A stretch of 64,000 bases of DNA. It comes from an uncultured Prevotellaceae bacterium (lineage in GTDB: Bacteria; Bacteroidota; Bacteroidia; Bacteroidales; Bacteroidaceae). The position numbers and the translations under genes were made by a program. The notes below the pieces were generated by a model. That model worked only from the letters and a program-made list of their open reading frames with translations. It was not told the DNA's origin and ran no database searches. The stretch lies in contig CASFNA010000005.1 of the NCBI GenBank assembly GCA_949295905.1, forward strand, positions 62,001-126,000, given 5' to 3'. Shown here piece after piece: positions 7,246 through 15,108 of the stretch (its first letter is position 1; each line of letters opens with the position of its first letter).

Positions 7246-7485
7246 TCACTCTTTGCCACCGCTTCCACGACCGCACGAAATAAGCGTAGATTGCTTAATT
7301 ACAGCGCGTTTCGTGATGATTGAGCCGCCTCCCGACAGCCCGGCGTGCAGCAGATAATTCTTCGTCGCACCCACCTGTTCAGCCGTCAGCACCGTATAAA
7401 CCGCCGAAATGCTGCTGAAATACCAGTCCTTGCGCTTCGTCCCCTCTATTCCGTGTATCAGATGTACGTGTATAACCTTTGCCAT
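7246..7485 (-). CDS. Small conserved Bacteroidales protein (KVIHVHL type)
   Basis: A 79-residue protein starting MAKVIHVHLIHGIEG, then KDWYFSSISAVYTVLTAEQVGATKNYLLHAGL. I recall this N-terminal pattern in short proteins widespread in Bacteroides and Prevotella, including on mobile elements, with no known function. The longer frame begins with TTG; I use the ATG at 7485 because a -7 box (7506-7513) lies just upstream and gives a short leader. It may be cargo at the prophage end or the first host gene. Confidence 0.6.
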   Translation of the reverse strand: MAKVIHVHLIHGIEGTKRKDWYFSSISAVYTVLTAEQVGATKNYLLHAGLSGGGSIITKRAVIKQSTLISCGRGSGGKE

Positions 7486-7491
7486 ATCCAA

Positions 7492-7860
7492 ACGTTTTAT
7501 AGCTGCAAATATACCAAATAATCATTATATGGAATAAAATCATGAATAATATTTTATAAAAGGGCATGAAAAAAGGCGGCATCCACCGCCCTACAACACC
7601 CATCCGTCACCGCTCCGCACCTCGCCATTTACCCATGTAAACCCGATGTAAGCCTATTATAAGCGTCATGCAGCCCCGATGAGCCTCAACACGCTGTGAA
7701 ATTAAACCAAAATTAAACCCATGTAAACATTTCGTTTTGCGCCGCCATTCTGGCATTATATTCGTAACTATTTGACACACAAAGCATTTCGCAGTTTTAC
7801 GCCATTCTCGCCTTTATACGCTTCGTTCTGTGCCCCATATACGGCCTTGTCTTTCAATAT
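7492..7860. other. Intergenic stretch, possible prophage-host junction
   Basis: No gene supported. It holds a 12-bp direct repeat, ACCCATGTAAAC, at 7631-7642 and 7717-7728 with related half-copies between. A candidate phage terminus of TG..CA type is near 7775-7785 (TTTGACACACA; on the minus strand it begins TGTGTGTC). Neither flanking duplication nor the other end is visible, so the junction remains unfixed. Confidence 0.35.
7506..7513 (-). promoter_or_regulatory. -7 box for the KVIHVHL-type gene
   Basis: On the minus strand TATATTTG followed by C. Start site near 7499, leader about 14 nt to the ATG at 7485. Confidence 0.55.
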
Positions 7861-7867
7861 GTTGTGA

Positions 7868-7896
7868 GATGAAAGATGCGCTCTGCATCTTTCATC
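7868..7896. repeat. Perfect 12-bp hairpin with TGAAAGAT motif
   Basis: GATGAAAGATGC (7868-7879), loop GCTCT, GCATCTTTCATC (7885-7896). No T-run follows on either strand. It shares the word TGAAAGAT with the next hairpin. Confidence 0.6.
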
Positions 7897-7926
7897 AATA
7901 TTTCATCTTTCTGTGTCAGGTGAATG

Positions 7927-7960
7927 ATGGTGAAAGATAGGATTGGGCATCTTTCACCAT
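7927..7960. repeat. Second perfect 12-bp hairpin with TGAAAGAT motif
   Basis: ATGGTGAAAGAT (7927-7938), 10-nt loop, ATCTTTCACCAT (7949-7960). A further GGTGAAAGAT follows near 7994-8003. The pair lies between the prophage and the host TPR gene. Confidence 0.6.
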
Positions 7961-8059
7961 GCAAATTGTTGGTTTTCAAAGCGTTATTGCGCTGGTGAAA
8001 GATTGGAAGATAAATACATGTGTTCCCTAATGTGTGGCTTTGTTTGCAGCCCTGTATCT

Positions 8060-8150
8060 GCCCTGTTTGCAAAAGGCGGCAAACCGCATGGTGAAACATG
8101 GCCTTTCGGCGGCTCAAATGCGGCCTTTGGCAGGCCGGAAGACGGCTTTT
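8060..8150. repeat. Dispersed hairpin repeat, family A (copy 1)
   Basis: A degenerate run of GCAAAAGGCGGC.., GGCCTTTCGGC.., GCGGCCTTTGGC.. and GACGGCTTTTT units that ends at the stop codon of the TPR gene. It belongs to the family seen at 13 other loci here. Confidence 0.6.
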
Positions 8151-8821
8151 TACTTGCACTTGGCGTACCATTCAAGCAGCAGGCCGCGCGGTACGCCGTG
8201 GTTTACGGCCGTGTCAAGCGCGTTTTTCGCATCCTCCCTGCGCCCTTGCCGTATCAGGATTTCAACCTTTGAAACGGTGTAGTTCTTGTTGCCTGGGTCG
8301 CGTTTCAGGGCTTCGTCAAAGTCGAAGAGGGCCGTGTCATACATCTTCATGTCCTTTTCCAGTTCGGCTCTTGCCGCATACGCTACGGCGTTGTCAGGGT
8401 GTATTTCAATCAGGTTGTTCAGCTGGTCGAGCGCGTCGTTCGGGCGTTCCAGCTTTATGTACGTGTAAGCCAGCCCGAGCCTTGCTGCCGCATTGTCGGG
8501 CGACAGGCTCAAGAATTTCTCGTAATCGTTCTTCGCCAGGTCGTACCGCCGCAGGTTGTTGTTGGCGTAGGCGCGGTAATACAGTGCCGCCAGGTTGTTT
8601 CCGTCTTTCTCAAGCACCTGTCCGCAGGCGTCTATCGCGTCTTTCCATTCAAGCAGTTGCAGGTTGACCGCCGCCTTGCTTAGCAGCAGTTTAGTTGAAC
8701 TTGGAAATATTTTCAGTTCCTTGTTCACCCTGTCCAGCGAGTCGCGCCATTGTTTCAGCGATTGTGCCGTGACCGTTGTGACAAAGGATAGGAGGATGAG
8801 TAATGACGCAATGTGCTTCAT
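8150..8821 (-). CDS. Secreted tetratricopeptide-repeat protein
   Basis: A 223-residue protein with a signal peptide (MKHIASLLILLSFVTTVTAQ, cleavage after about residue 19) and four to five TPR units. Clear units are NLAALYYRAYANNNLRRYDLA, AAARLGLAYTYIKLERPNDA and AVAYAARAELEKDMKMYDTA. TPRs form protein-protein interfaces; the partner is unknown. It likely acts in the periplasm or at the outer membrane. Downstream of the DUF349 gene on the same strand, from which a long perfect inverted repeat separates it (8839-8932). Confidence 0.8.
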   Translation of the reverse strand: MKHIASLLILLSFVTTVTAQSLKQWRDSLDRVNKELKIFPSSTKLLLSKAAVNLQLLEWKDAIDACGQVLEKDGNNLAALYYRAYANNNLRRYDLAKNDYEKFLSLSPDNAAARLGLAYTYIKLERPNDALDQLNNLIEIHPDNAVAYAARAELEKDMKMYDTALFDFDEALKRDPGNKNYTVSKVEILIRQGRREDAKNALDTAVNHGVPRGLLLEWYAKCK

Positions 8822-8838
8822 GAAAAAGTGTTTTTTAT

Positions 8839-8932
8839 AATTAAGGGTTAAGAGTTAGGAATTAAGAAAAATACACTTATATAATTAAGTTCAAAACTAT
8901 TTTTCTTAATTCCTAACTCTTAACCCTTAATT
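8839..8932. repeat. Long perfect inverted repeat, family B
   Basis: Arms of 34 bp (8839-8872 and 8899-8932), fully complementary, built of words such as GGGTTAAGAGTTAGG, with a 26-nt AT-rich centre. It fills the gap between the DUF349 and TPR genes and abuts the DUF349 stop. It could form a terminator or processing hairpin; similar elements of different sequence recur in this window. Confidence 0.85.
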
Positions 8933-8934
8933 TT

Positions 8935-10824
8935 TTAGTTTTCAGCGTCGATGGCCTTTATTTTCTCGCGTACAAGGTTCATGTCGTCCTTGAGCTTCTG
9001 CACCTTGCGGTTCATCTCGTCAATGAGCGAGTTGCCCTTCTTGCTCGACGCGTTGAGGAAGCCGATGTTGTTTTCGTAAGTCTGTACTTCCTGCTTCAGC
9101 TGTTCGTAACGGCGCATCAGGCGCGAACGTTCGTTGTCAAGCGCGTCGGCACCTTTCTCGGCCACGTTCTTCAAGTTGCTTCTGAACTTGTCAAGACGGC
9201 GGCGCGCCGTAGTTATGTTCAGTTCCTTATAGAGCCTGTCGAGGATGTCGTGGTACTCCTTGTAGACGTTGTCCTTCTCCTTGAAGGGCACGTGTCCTAC
9301 GGCGTTGTATTGGTCTACAAGCTCGCGCACCTTCTCTTGTATGTCTTCCTCGGCGTTGTCCGCCAATGCCTTGAGCTGGCTGATGATGTCGCGTTTCTTC
9401 TCAAGGTTTGCGCGTTCCTCGGTGCGTGTGCCGGCGTTGGCGTTGTTGCGCGCGTCGAAGAAGTGGTTGCAGGCTGTGAGGAAGTCGCTCCACAGCTTGT
9501 CTCCGAGCTTTTTCGGTACCATGCCTATTGTCTTCCATTCCTTCTGGAGGGCTACGAGCTTGTCGCTTGTTGCCTTCCAGTCGGTGCTGTCTTGCAATGC
9601 CTGTGCCTGCTCCACAAGTGCTTTTTTCTTTTCGGCGTTTTCCGCAAACTTCTGCTTCAGTTCCTTGAAGAAGTCAGCCTTGCGGCCGAAGAAGTCGTCA
9701 CATGCGGCGCGGAAGCGCTCGAAGATTTTGACGTTCATCTTCTGTGGGGCGAAGCCTATTGTCTTCCATTCCGCCTGTATGGCGATTATCTCCTTGGTTT
9801 TCTTGTCCCAGTCGCCTGCGTTCTTTATTTCTTCCTTGGCAATTTCCTCCACCTTTTCGCAAAGTGCGGTCTTCTTGGCGAGGTTCTCCTCTTCCTTGGA
9901 GCGCAGCTCTTCGAAGTGCTGTTGGTGGCGTTTGTTTATTACGGTAGACGCCGCCTTGAAGCGTGCCCATATCTCTTCGCGCAGCTCTTTGGCCACTGGG
10001 CCGGTCTCGCGGTACTCCTGATGCAGTTTCTGCAACTGGTGGAACGCGCTGATGACATCGTTCTCGTCACCCAGCTTTTCGGCCGCCTCGCACAGGCGTG
10101 TCTTTATTTCAAGGTTTTTCTTGAAGTCGTATTCGCGTGCCTCGTTGTTCAGTTTCAGCAGGTCGTAGTATTGCTCTACGTACAGTTGGTAGTTGCGCCA
10201 CAGCTCGTTCGCCTTTTCTGCCGGCACAAGCTTTATTTCCTTCCATTCCTGCTGCAGCTTCTTGAAGTCCTGGTATGACTTGTTCGCTTCGTCGGGCGAA
10301 GTCACCATGGCCTTGATTTTCTCTATGATGTCAAGTTTTTTCTTCAGGTTTTCCTGCTTCTCCCTTTCCTGTTCCAGGAATATCTTGGCACGTTTCTCCT
10401 TTATGACACTCATTTCCGCCTTGAAAGCGTTTTCGTATTCGTCGGGTGTGACCTTGTAGCTTTCGGGGTCGCCGCCGGCTTCGATGTAGGCTTTCATTTC
10501 CGCTTCTCTCTCGGCTAAGTGCAGTTTGTAGAACGTAGTCTTGAGGTATTCCACTTCGTCTTTCTGCGGGTCGTCGTCGCTTGCGGCTATTTCCTTCAGC
10601 CGTTCTATTACCTCTTTCTTGTTCTTGTATACTTTCTTGGGTTCGGTTGCACCTTCGGTCATGGCGGTGTTTTCCACGGCCGCCGTAGCATCCATGGCTT
10701 CGGCTGCCTCGTTGCCGTTGACGTCGGTTCTGCCGTTATCTGTTTGTACACTGTTATCGGCCGGAGCCACGTTCAGTTCTTCTGTTTTCTCTTGACCGAG
10801 AGTGTTTACTTGAGAGTCCATCAT
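8935..10824 (-). CDS. DUF349 repeat protein
   Basis: A 629-residue, highly charged helical protein. After an acidic low-complexity N-terminus (about 1-65) it carries about five DUF349 units, each with a W/Y-K-x-[IT]-G-x-[VA]-P core: LQQEWKEIKLVPAEK, LHQEYRETGPV, IQAEWKTIGFAPQ, LQKEWKTIGMVPKK and LVDQYNAVGHVPFKE. A coiled-coil C-terminus follows (about 560-625). Family knowledge: DUF349 proteins are common in Bacteroidetes and Actinobacteria and poorly characterised. No signal peptide, so cytoplasmic. A -7 box lies at 10879-10886. Confidence 0.88.
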   Translation of the reverse strand: MMDSQVNTLGQEKTEELNVAPADNSVQTDNGRTDVNGNEAAEAMDATAAVENTAMTEGATEPKKVYKNKKEVIERLKEIAASDDDPQKDEVEYLKTTFYKLHLAEREAEMKAYIEAGGDPESYKVTPDEYENAFKAEMSVIKEKRAKIFLEQEREKQENLKKKLDIIEKIKAMVTSPDEANKSYQDFKKLQQEWKEIKLVPAEKANELWRNYQLYVEQYYDLLKLNNEAREYDFKKNLEIKTRLCEAAEKLGDENDVISAFHQLQKLHQEYRETGPVAKELREEIWARFKAASTVINKRHQQHFEELRSKEEENLAKKTALCEKVEEIAKEEIKNAGDWDKKTKEIIAIQAEWKTIGFAPQKMNVKIFERFRAACDDFFGRKADFFKELKQKFAENAEKKKALVEQAQALQDSTDWKATSDKLVALQKEWKTIGMVPKKLGDKLWSDFLTACNHFFDARNNANAGTRTEERANLEKKRDIISQLKALADNAEEDIQEKVRELVDQYNAVGHVPFKEKDNVYKEYHDILDRLYKELNITTARRRLDKFRSNLKNVAEKGADALDNERSRLMRRYEQLKQEVQTYENNIGFLNASSKKGNSLIDEMNRKVQKLKDDMNLVREKIKAIDAEN

Positions 10825-10878
10825 TCTAACTTTTTTCTTAGTTCATGAATCGGTTTTCCATGTTTTATTATAGGTGTG

Positions 10879-10886
10879 CAAACTTA
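10879..10886 (-). promoter_or_regulatory. -7 box for the DUF349 gene
   Basis: Minus strand TAAGTTTG followed by C; leader about 47 nt to the ATG at 10824. Confidence 0.55.
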
Positions 10887-10940
10887 TATAAAATTATTGT
10901 AAAAGCCTAATCAAATTCGGAAAAAGTGGCCTTTTCGTGT

Positions 10941-11867
10941 CTAAATGAGACGCTTGTGGCGGAAAATCCACCACGATATGCCTGAAATCAGGGCCGACAC
11001 TACTATTGCAATAAGGAAGCCGAACTTGTTGTGTTCCATGCCGTTGACCAGGTTCATTCCGAAGATGCTGGCGATGAGGGTGGGGAACATCAGTATGATT
11101 GACACCGAGGTGAGCGTACGCATCACGGTGTTCATGTTGTTGTTGATGATGCTCGAGTATGTATCCATCGTGGACTCGAGGATGTCGGAGTATATGTTCG
11201 TTGTCTCGCGCGCCTGGCTCATCTCGATGTTCACGTCCTCGATGAGGTCGGCGTCAAGCTCGTCCACCTGTAGCTTGAACTTCAGTTTGGCCAAAAGGTT
11301 CTCGTTGCCGCGGATTGACGTGATGAAGTAAGTCAGCGAGTCTTGCAGGCGCGACAGGCCGATGAGCGACTCGTTGTTCACCTCGCGGTCGAGGTTGCGC
11401 TTGGCTTTCTCTATGAGGTTGTTGATTTGCTTCAGCCGTTTGAGGTACCATACGGCCGACGAGAGGAACAGGCGGAATATCATGTCAACGTAGTCGGTGA
11501 AGCCTTCGCCGCGCTTCTGTTGGTAGCTTACGAAGTCTATCATCATGTTCGTCTCGTGGAAGCACACGGTTATCGTAACGTCGCGCTTGTGTATGATGCC
11601 GAGGGGCACGGTGGTGTACGGCGTGCGCGAGCGTATTTCCTTTACGAAGGGGATACGCAGGATTATGAGCATCCAGCCGTCGTCGTACTCGTAGCGGGCA
11701 CGCTCGTCGTTGTCGCTGATGTCGGAAAGAAAGTAGTCGGGTATTTTGAATTCTTCTTCAAGAAGACGCTGGTCGTCTTCCGTTGGACATGTCACTTGTA
11801 TCCAGCAGTTAGGCTCCCACTGGCCAATCTGCTTCAAGCCCTTGTTGGTGTTCCAGTATGTTCTCAT
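10941..11867 (-). CDS. CorA-family divalent metal transporter
   Basis: A 308-residue protein with a large soluble N-terminal domain (about 1-240, including a long helix 150-240) and two C-terminal membrane helices (about 247-270 and 281-302). The GMN signature that ends the first helix is present as FGMNLVNG (residues 270-272). CorA proteins form pentameric inner-membrane channels for Mg2+ or Co2+/Ni2+. The length fits the family (about 316). ATG at 11867 follows a strong GGAGG eight bases upstream. A short overlapping frame lies in its leader (see findings). Confidence 0.88.
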   Translation of the reverse strand: MRTYWNTNKGLKQIGQWEPNCWIQVTCPTEDDQRLLEEEFKIPDYFLSDISDNDERARYEYDDGWMLIILRIPFVKEIRSRTPYTTVPLGIIHKRDVTITVCFHETNMMIDFVSYQQKRGEGFTDYVDMIFRLFLSSAVWYLKRLKQINNLIEKAKRNLDREVNNESLIGLSRLQDSLTYFITSIRGNENLLAKLKFKLQVDELDADLIEDVNIEMSQARETTNIYSDILESTMDTYSSIINNNMNTVMRTLTSVSIILMFPTLIASIFGMNLVNGMEHNKFGFLIAIVVSALISGISWWIFRHKRLI

Positions 11868-11997
11868 TTGCTAATCCTCCGAAAATGTTACGCTTGGTGG
11901 GAAGACCGCTCTTGAGAGCCATGCCTCCTCACTTTACAAGTTCATTTTTTCCGCGTGATAGTCGTCCATATAAGTTTTGAATTTCTGTTTTGCGGTG

Positions 11998-12005
11998 CAA
12001 AATTA
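11998..12005 (-). promoter_or_regulatory. -7 box for the corA-like gene
   Basis: Minus strand TAATTTTG followed by C. It predicts a 5' leader of about 120 nt, longer than most in this window. Confidence 0.5.
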
Positions 12006-12063
12006 GGCAAAAAACGTAAGAATGCAAAATAAAACGGTTGAAAAGAGTTTTAATTTTTCCATT

Positions 12064-13005
12064 TCAGGCGTGGTTGTACAGGCTTTTCCCGCTGAACCAG
12101 CGCGACAGGTTGAGCCTGTCCATGACGTATGCTACGGCGAGGCTGCCTGCCAGTACGAACACTACGGAGAACACGGTGTAGAGCGACGCGGTAGGGTCGA
12201 AGGCGAAGAGTGGCACAAACTGCTTGGCCAGGATGGTGAACATGGGCGAGAAGAGCAGCACGGCCAGTGTGTTTGAGCCTATGAAGCAGGCTGCGCGCAG
12301 CGCCTTTTCAGGCAGCTTGCGGCATGTTCCCAGCGCGAGGCTTATGGCTAAATACGTAACGATGACGCCCGTCAGCGTCTGCTTGTACATCTCGCCGGGG
12401 CTTGCCATGCAGAATATGGCAATGGGCGCTGCGGCCAGGAGCGACGGGCGGAACACCTGCATGAACTTCATTCCGCTCTGCCTTACCAGGGCTCCGGCCA
12501 TGAAGTACATCGCGTTGCTCATCTGCACGATGTGCGTCAGCTCCACGACGGCGTAGAACGCCACGCCCAGCACGCACATCAGCGTCACCGTGCCGAGGCG
12601 CGGCCGCAGGCGGCTCACGGCGTAATATATGATGTAACACACTATGAGCGTGTGCAGATACCAGTACGGTCCGAGCGGATGCAGCAGCAGTTTTTCGGCG
12701 AACACGGCAACGGTAAGGTCGTTGATGTGTTCGCGTATGGGCAGCATGGAGGCCGCTACGACGTAGCCTGCCTCCATTACGGCATACGGAATGAACAGCC
12801 ACTTCAGCTGGTTGAGCATACGGCCGGGGCTCTTCGCCATGTTGGCCAGGTAGCCGGAGATTAGCAGGAAGGCCGGCATGTGGAAGGTGTAGACCACCTG
12901 CTTGGCGTAAGGATACTTGTCGCCTACGTACACCAGATGGAACATCACCATCAGGATGATGAACACACATTTTAGGTAATCTATCTCTCTTACGCGGTTT
13001 TGCAT
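12064..13005 (-). CDS. Acyltransferase family 3 membrane protein
   Basis: A 313-residue multi-pass membrane protein. It begins REIDYLKCVFIILMVMFHLV after a few residues, the typical first helix of acyltransferase-3 proteins (OafA/WecH type) with the conserved His in the first helix, then FHMPAFLLISGYL. About ten membrane helices follow. Such enzymes O-acetylate or succinylate surface glycans; the acceptor cannot be told. The frame could start at 13074, but a -7 box at 13076-13083 would place transcription start after that codon, so I use the ATG at 13005. Confidence 0.8.
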   Translation of the reverse strand: MQNRVREIDYLKCVFIILMVMFHLVYVGDKYPYAKQVVYTFHMPAFLLISGYLANMAKSPGRMLNQLKWLFIPYAVMEAGYVVAASMLPIREHINDLTVAVFAEKLLLHPLGPYWYLHTLIVCYIIYYAVSRLRPRLGTVTLMCVLGVAFYAVVELTHIVQMSNAMYFMAGALVRQSGMKFMQVFRPSLLAAAPIAIFCMASPGEMYKQTLTGVIVTYLAISLALGTCRKLPEKALRAACFIGSNTLAVLLFSPMFTILAKQFVPLFAFDPTASLYTVFSVVFVLAGSLAVAYVMDRLNLSRWFSGKSLYNHA

Positions 13006-13075
13006 TGTGTCTGTAAGCGTGTGTGCGGCTGCAAGGCGTATGGATAAGCTGTGCCTGCGCCGCGTTTGACCCATA

Positions 13076-13083
13076 CAAAATTA
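13076..13083 (-). promoter_or_regulatory. -7 box for the acyltransferase gene
   Basis: Minus strand TAATTTTG followed by T. Start near 13069, downstream of the longest-frame ATG at 13074. Confidence 0.5.
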
Positions 13084-13135
13084 ATGCTTTCGCCCGTTAT
13101 ACAGGCTGCTTTGCCGCTGTTTTTATGATATTTTA

Positions 13136-13262
13136 CGTAAAACGCCGCAACGGGCGTTTTACCGTGGTTTTGCAAAAGACGGCCTTTCGCGTTCCGAAAG
13201 GCCGTCTTTTATACGGTGAAAGGTGGCCTTTTGCATTGTAAAAGGCCACCTTTCAGAAAAGG
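13136..13262. repeat. Dispersed hairpin repeat, family A (copy 2)
   Basis: A hairpin GTAAAACGCC..GGGCGTTTTAC (13136-13161) is followed by tandem GCAAAAGACGGCCTTTCGC, GAAAGGCCGTCTTTT, GAAAGGTGGCCTTTTGC and AAAAGGCCACCTTTC units, ending 10 bp before the lipoprotein gene's stop codon. Confidence 0.75.
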
Positions 13263-13272
13263 GGTGTCGGCA

Positions 13273-14805
13273 CTACTCCGGCAGTATGGCCACCGATATG
13301 GGCGCATAGTCGGCCGGACTGAGGCGGCGCAGGCCTTGAGATGCCGTCTCGGTGCCCCGGTATGCGGTCGTTCCTCCGAAGTTATACAGCCGCTTGCCGA
13401 CGCATTCCGTCGCGCCGTACCAGCTGAACGTGCCCAGCATACGCAGCGGTTCGGGCGTGCCGTCGTTTACGGTGTAGCGCGTTACGGTTTTGCCTTCGAA
13501 GGCGTATATGCAGCCGTCGGCCACACCGATGAATTTGAAGTTGGTTGAGAGCGAGTCTGATTTTTCGCATACCGTGGGCAGTAGCGTGCCGCCCTTGACG
13601 GCGTATGCCGTGTGCATCAGGTCGTCCATGAGCCATGTTGTGCCGTCGCCGTCGTGTGTCACGGCCGTTTCGCCAAGGTATTCGCCGTGTTCTGCCGTGC
13701 CGTCAAGTGCCGCCGTTACGTTGCCGTTGCCATCCTTGCCTATGGTGTATGTCTCTATTGTGCTGCCTGTCACTACGTACAGTTTGTCTCCTTCGGCCGC
13801 CGCCGCGAGCACCTCGCCGCTGCGCTGCGCTATCAGAGTCCATGACGTGCCTGAAAGATAGTATATGCCGCCGTCGCCTGCTATCGTCGGTACTCCGTTG
13901 ACGCACGCCCCGGCACCCTGGCAGGGTATGTCGGCGTATCTGTGTTCCGTGCCCGTCAGTGGCTCGTAAGCGCGGAATTCGTAGCTCGGTGTGGTCTGCT
14001 GGTAGCCGAGGTCTTCATGCTCGATGATGCCTCCTCCGTAATAGATTATGTCGCCGTCGGTGAAGTGCAGGCCGGCGGAGCCTTCGTTGCCGAGCTTCCC
14101 GAGGTCTTCAAATATAATGTTCTGCTTCACCCTCAGCGTGTTGACCGACTGCTCGCCGCCTATCGAGAACTTGCCTTCGGCCACGCCGTCGGCGTCGAAT
14201 ATTACGTAAGGGTTGGCCGTGTAGGTCTGCCCCTGCTTTATGTATGTTATCGGCTCTTTGCCCGGTGTGGTGGCGTCGGGGTCGGTGAAGGAGAATGCCG
14301 GGCTGGCCGACGCGAGCTGCTGCATGGTGCTTGTCGATTCGCGCCCGTTGTATATGTCAACGTATATGCCGCCGTCCTTGTAGTATGCCGCCGTAAGCAC
14401 CACTCCCGGAGCTTTGTTTTCCTCGTTTGCCGGCTGGCGCACCACTATCTGCATAGAGTCCGCCGCGGCTCTCGTGCCGGGCGCTTCGCCGAAGCGTATG
14501 TAGCCTGTGCGCTCCTTCCCGGTGAGGTTTTTCGCCGCAATTACTTGTACGCTCTCGCCGCCTTTGCCGCCCATCTGCGACAGCTGCAGCCAGTCGGCCG
14601 ACGACGTGGCCTCCCATGGTTCGGCTATTGGTATGGTGACAGGCTTCTGTTCGCCGTCAGACGACAGTTGGACTATGCTTTCGTCCACGGGCGGAGGCGT
14701 GGGGTCGGGGTCCGGGCCGCCGTTTTCATCGTCCGTGCACGCTGTGAATGCCAGCGCGGCAAACATCGCGGCGCTGATTAGTGACAGTCTTCTTAACTTC
14801 TTCAT
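13273..14805 (-). CDS. BACON-type surface lipoprotein with propeller-like C-terminal part
   Basis: A 510-residue lipoprotein. The signal peptide ends in LAFTAC (Cys about residue 23) followed by acidic DDENGGPDPDPTPPP, the kind of Asp-rich start and Pro linker seen in exported Bacteroidetes lipoproteins. Residues about 45-125 resemble a BACON domain (EPWEATSSADWLQLSQMGGKG..GKERTGYIRF). From about 130 on, repeats of DGxxYYxxGG and KLYVVTGS type suggest a kelch or PQQ-like beta-propeller. BACON domains are found in carbohydrate- or mucin-associated surface proteins. Target unknown. Neighbours are unrelated; single-gene unit between family A repeats. Confidence 0.7.
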   Translation of the reverse strand: MKKLRRLSLISAAMFAALAFTACTDDENGGPDPDPTPPPVDESIVQLSSDGEQKPVTIPIAEPWEATSSADWLQLSQMGGKGGESVQVIAAKNLTGKERTGYIRFGEAPGTRAAADSMQIVVRQPANEENKAPGVVLTAAYYKDGGIYVDIYNGRESTSTMQQLASASPAFSFTDPDATTPGKEPITYIKQGQTYTANPYVIFDADGVAEGKFSIGGEQSVNTLRVKQNIIFEDLGKLGNEGSAGLHFTDGDIIYYGGGIIEHEDLGYQQTTPSYEFRAYEPLTGTEHRYADIPCQGAGACVNGVPTIAGDGGIYYLSGTSWTLIAQRSGEVLAAAAEGDKLYVVTGSTIETYTIGKDGNGNVTAALDGTAEHGEYLGETAVTHDGDGTTWLMDDLMHTAYAVKGGTLLPTVCEKSDSLSTNFKFIGVADGCIYAFEGKTVTRYTVNDGTPEPLRMLGTFSWYGATECVGKRLYNFGGTTAYRGTETASQGLRRLSPADYAPISVAILPE

Positions 14806-15108
14806 AATTGTTTATTTTTTGCAGGTCTGTAGTTTCAGGTCTGCAAATAAAGCATATTCCCCGTAATCTGCAATAACGGTTTCCCGTTATTTCGTAGCCG
14901 CGTCATCGTCTTTCATCCTGTTTACGGCGTATGCTAATACCGCAGTTTTCAGGCTTGTTCATTACCCGTTGAAAACCAGAATGTTGCCAGCTGCTATGCA
15001 AAAGGCCGTCTTTCGCCTTGCAAAACACGGCAAACCGCACGCTAAAAGGCCGCCTTTCGCAGCGCGAAAGACGGCCTTTTGTAAAATGTGTCGGCACAAG
15101 CCGCAATG
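14806..15108. other. Gap between lipoprotein and pepD genes
   Basis: About 300 bp without a gene. It holds a family A repeat (14965-15085) and presumably the lipoprotein promoter near 14840-14880 (a weak CTGCAAATAAAGCA, minus-strand -7-like). Confidence 0.5.
14965..15085. repeat. Dispersed hairpin repeat, family A (copy 3)
   Basis: A degenerate head (CCCGTTGAAAACCAGAATGTTGC) is followed by GCAAAAGGCCGTCTTTCGC, GCAAAACACGGC, AAAAGGCCGCCTTTCGC and GCGAAAGACGGCCTTTTG, just downstream of the pepD stop. Confidence 0.75.

Noticed and set aside
9250-10278. 342-codon plus-strand frame over the DUF349 gene
   Set aside because: Hydrophobic frame produced by the complement of Lys/Glu-rich coiled-coil codons, a common artefact.
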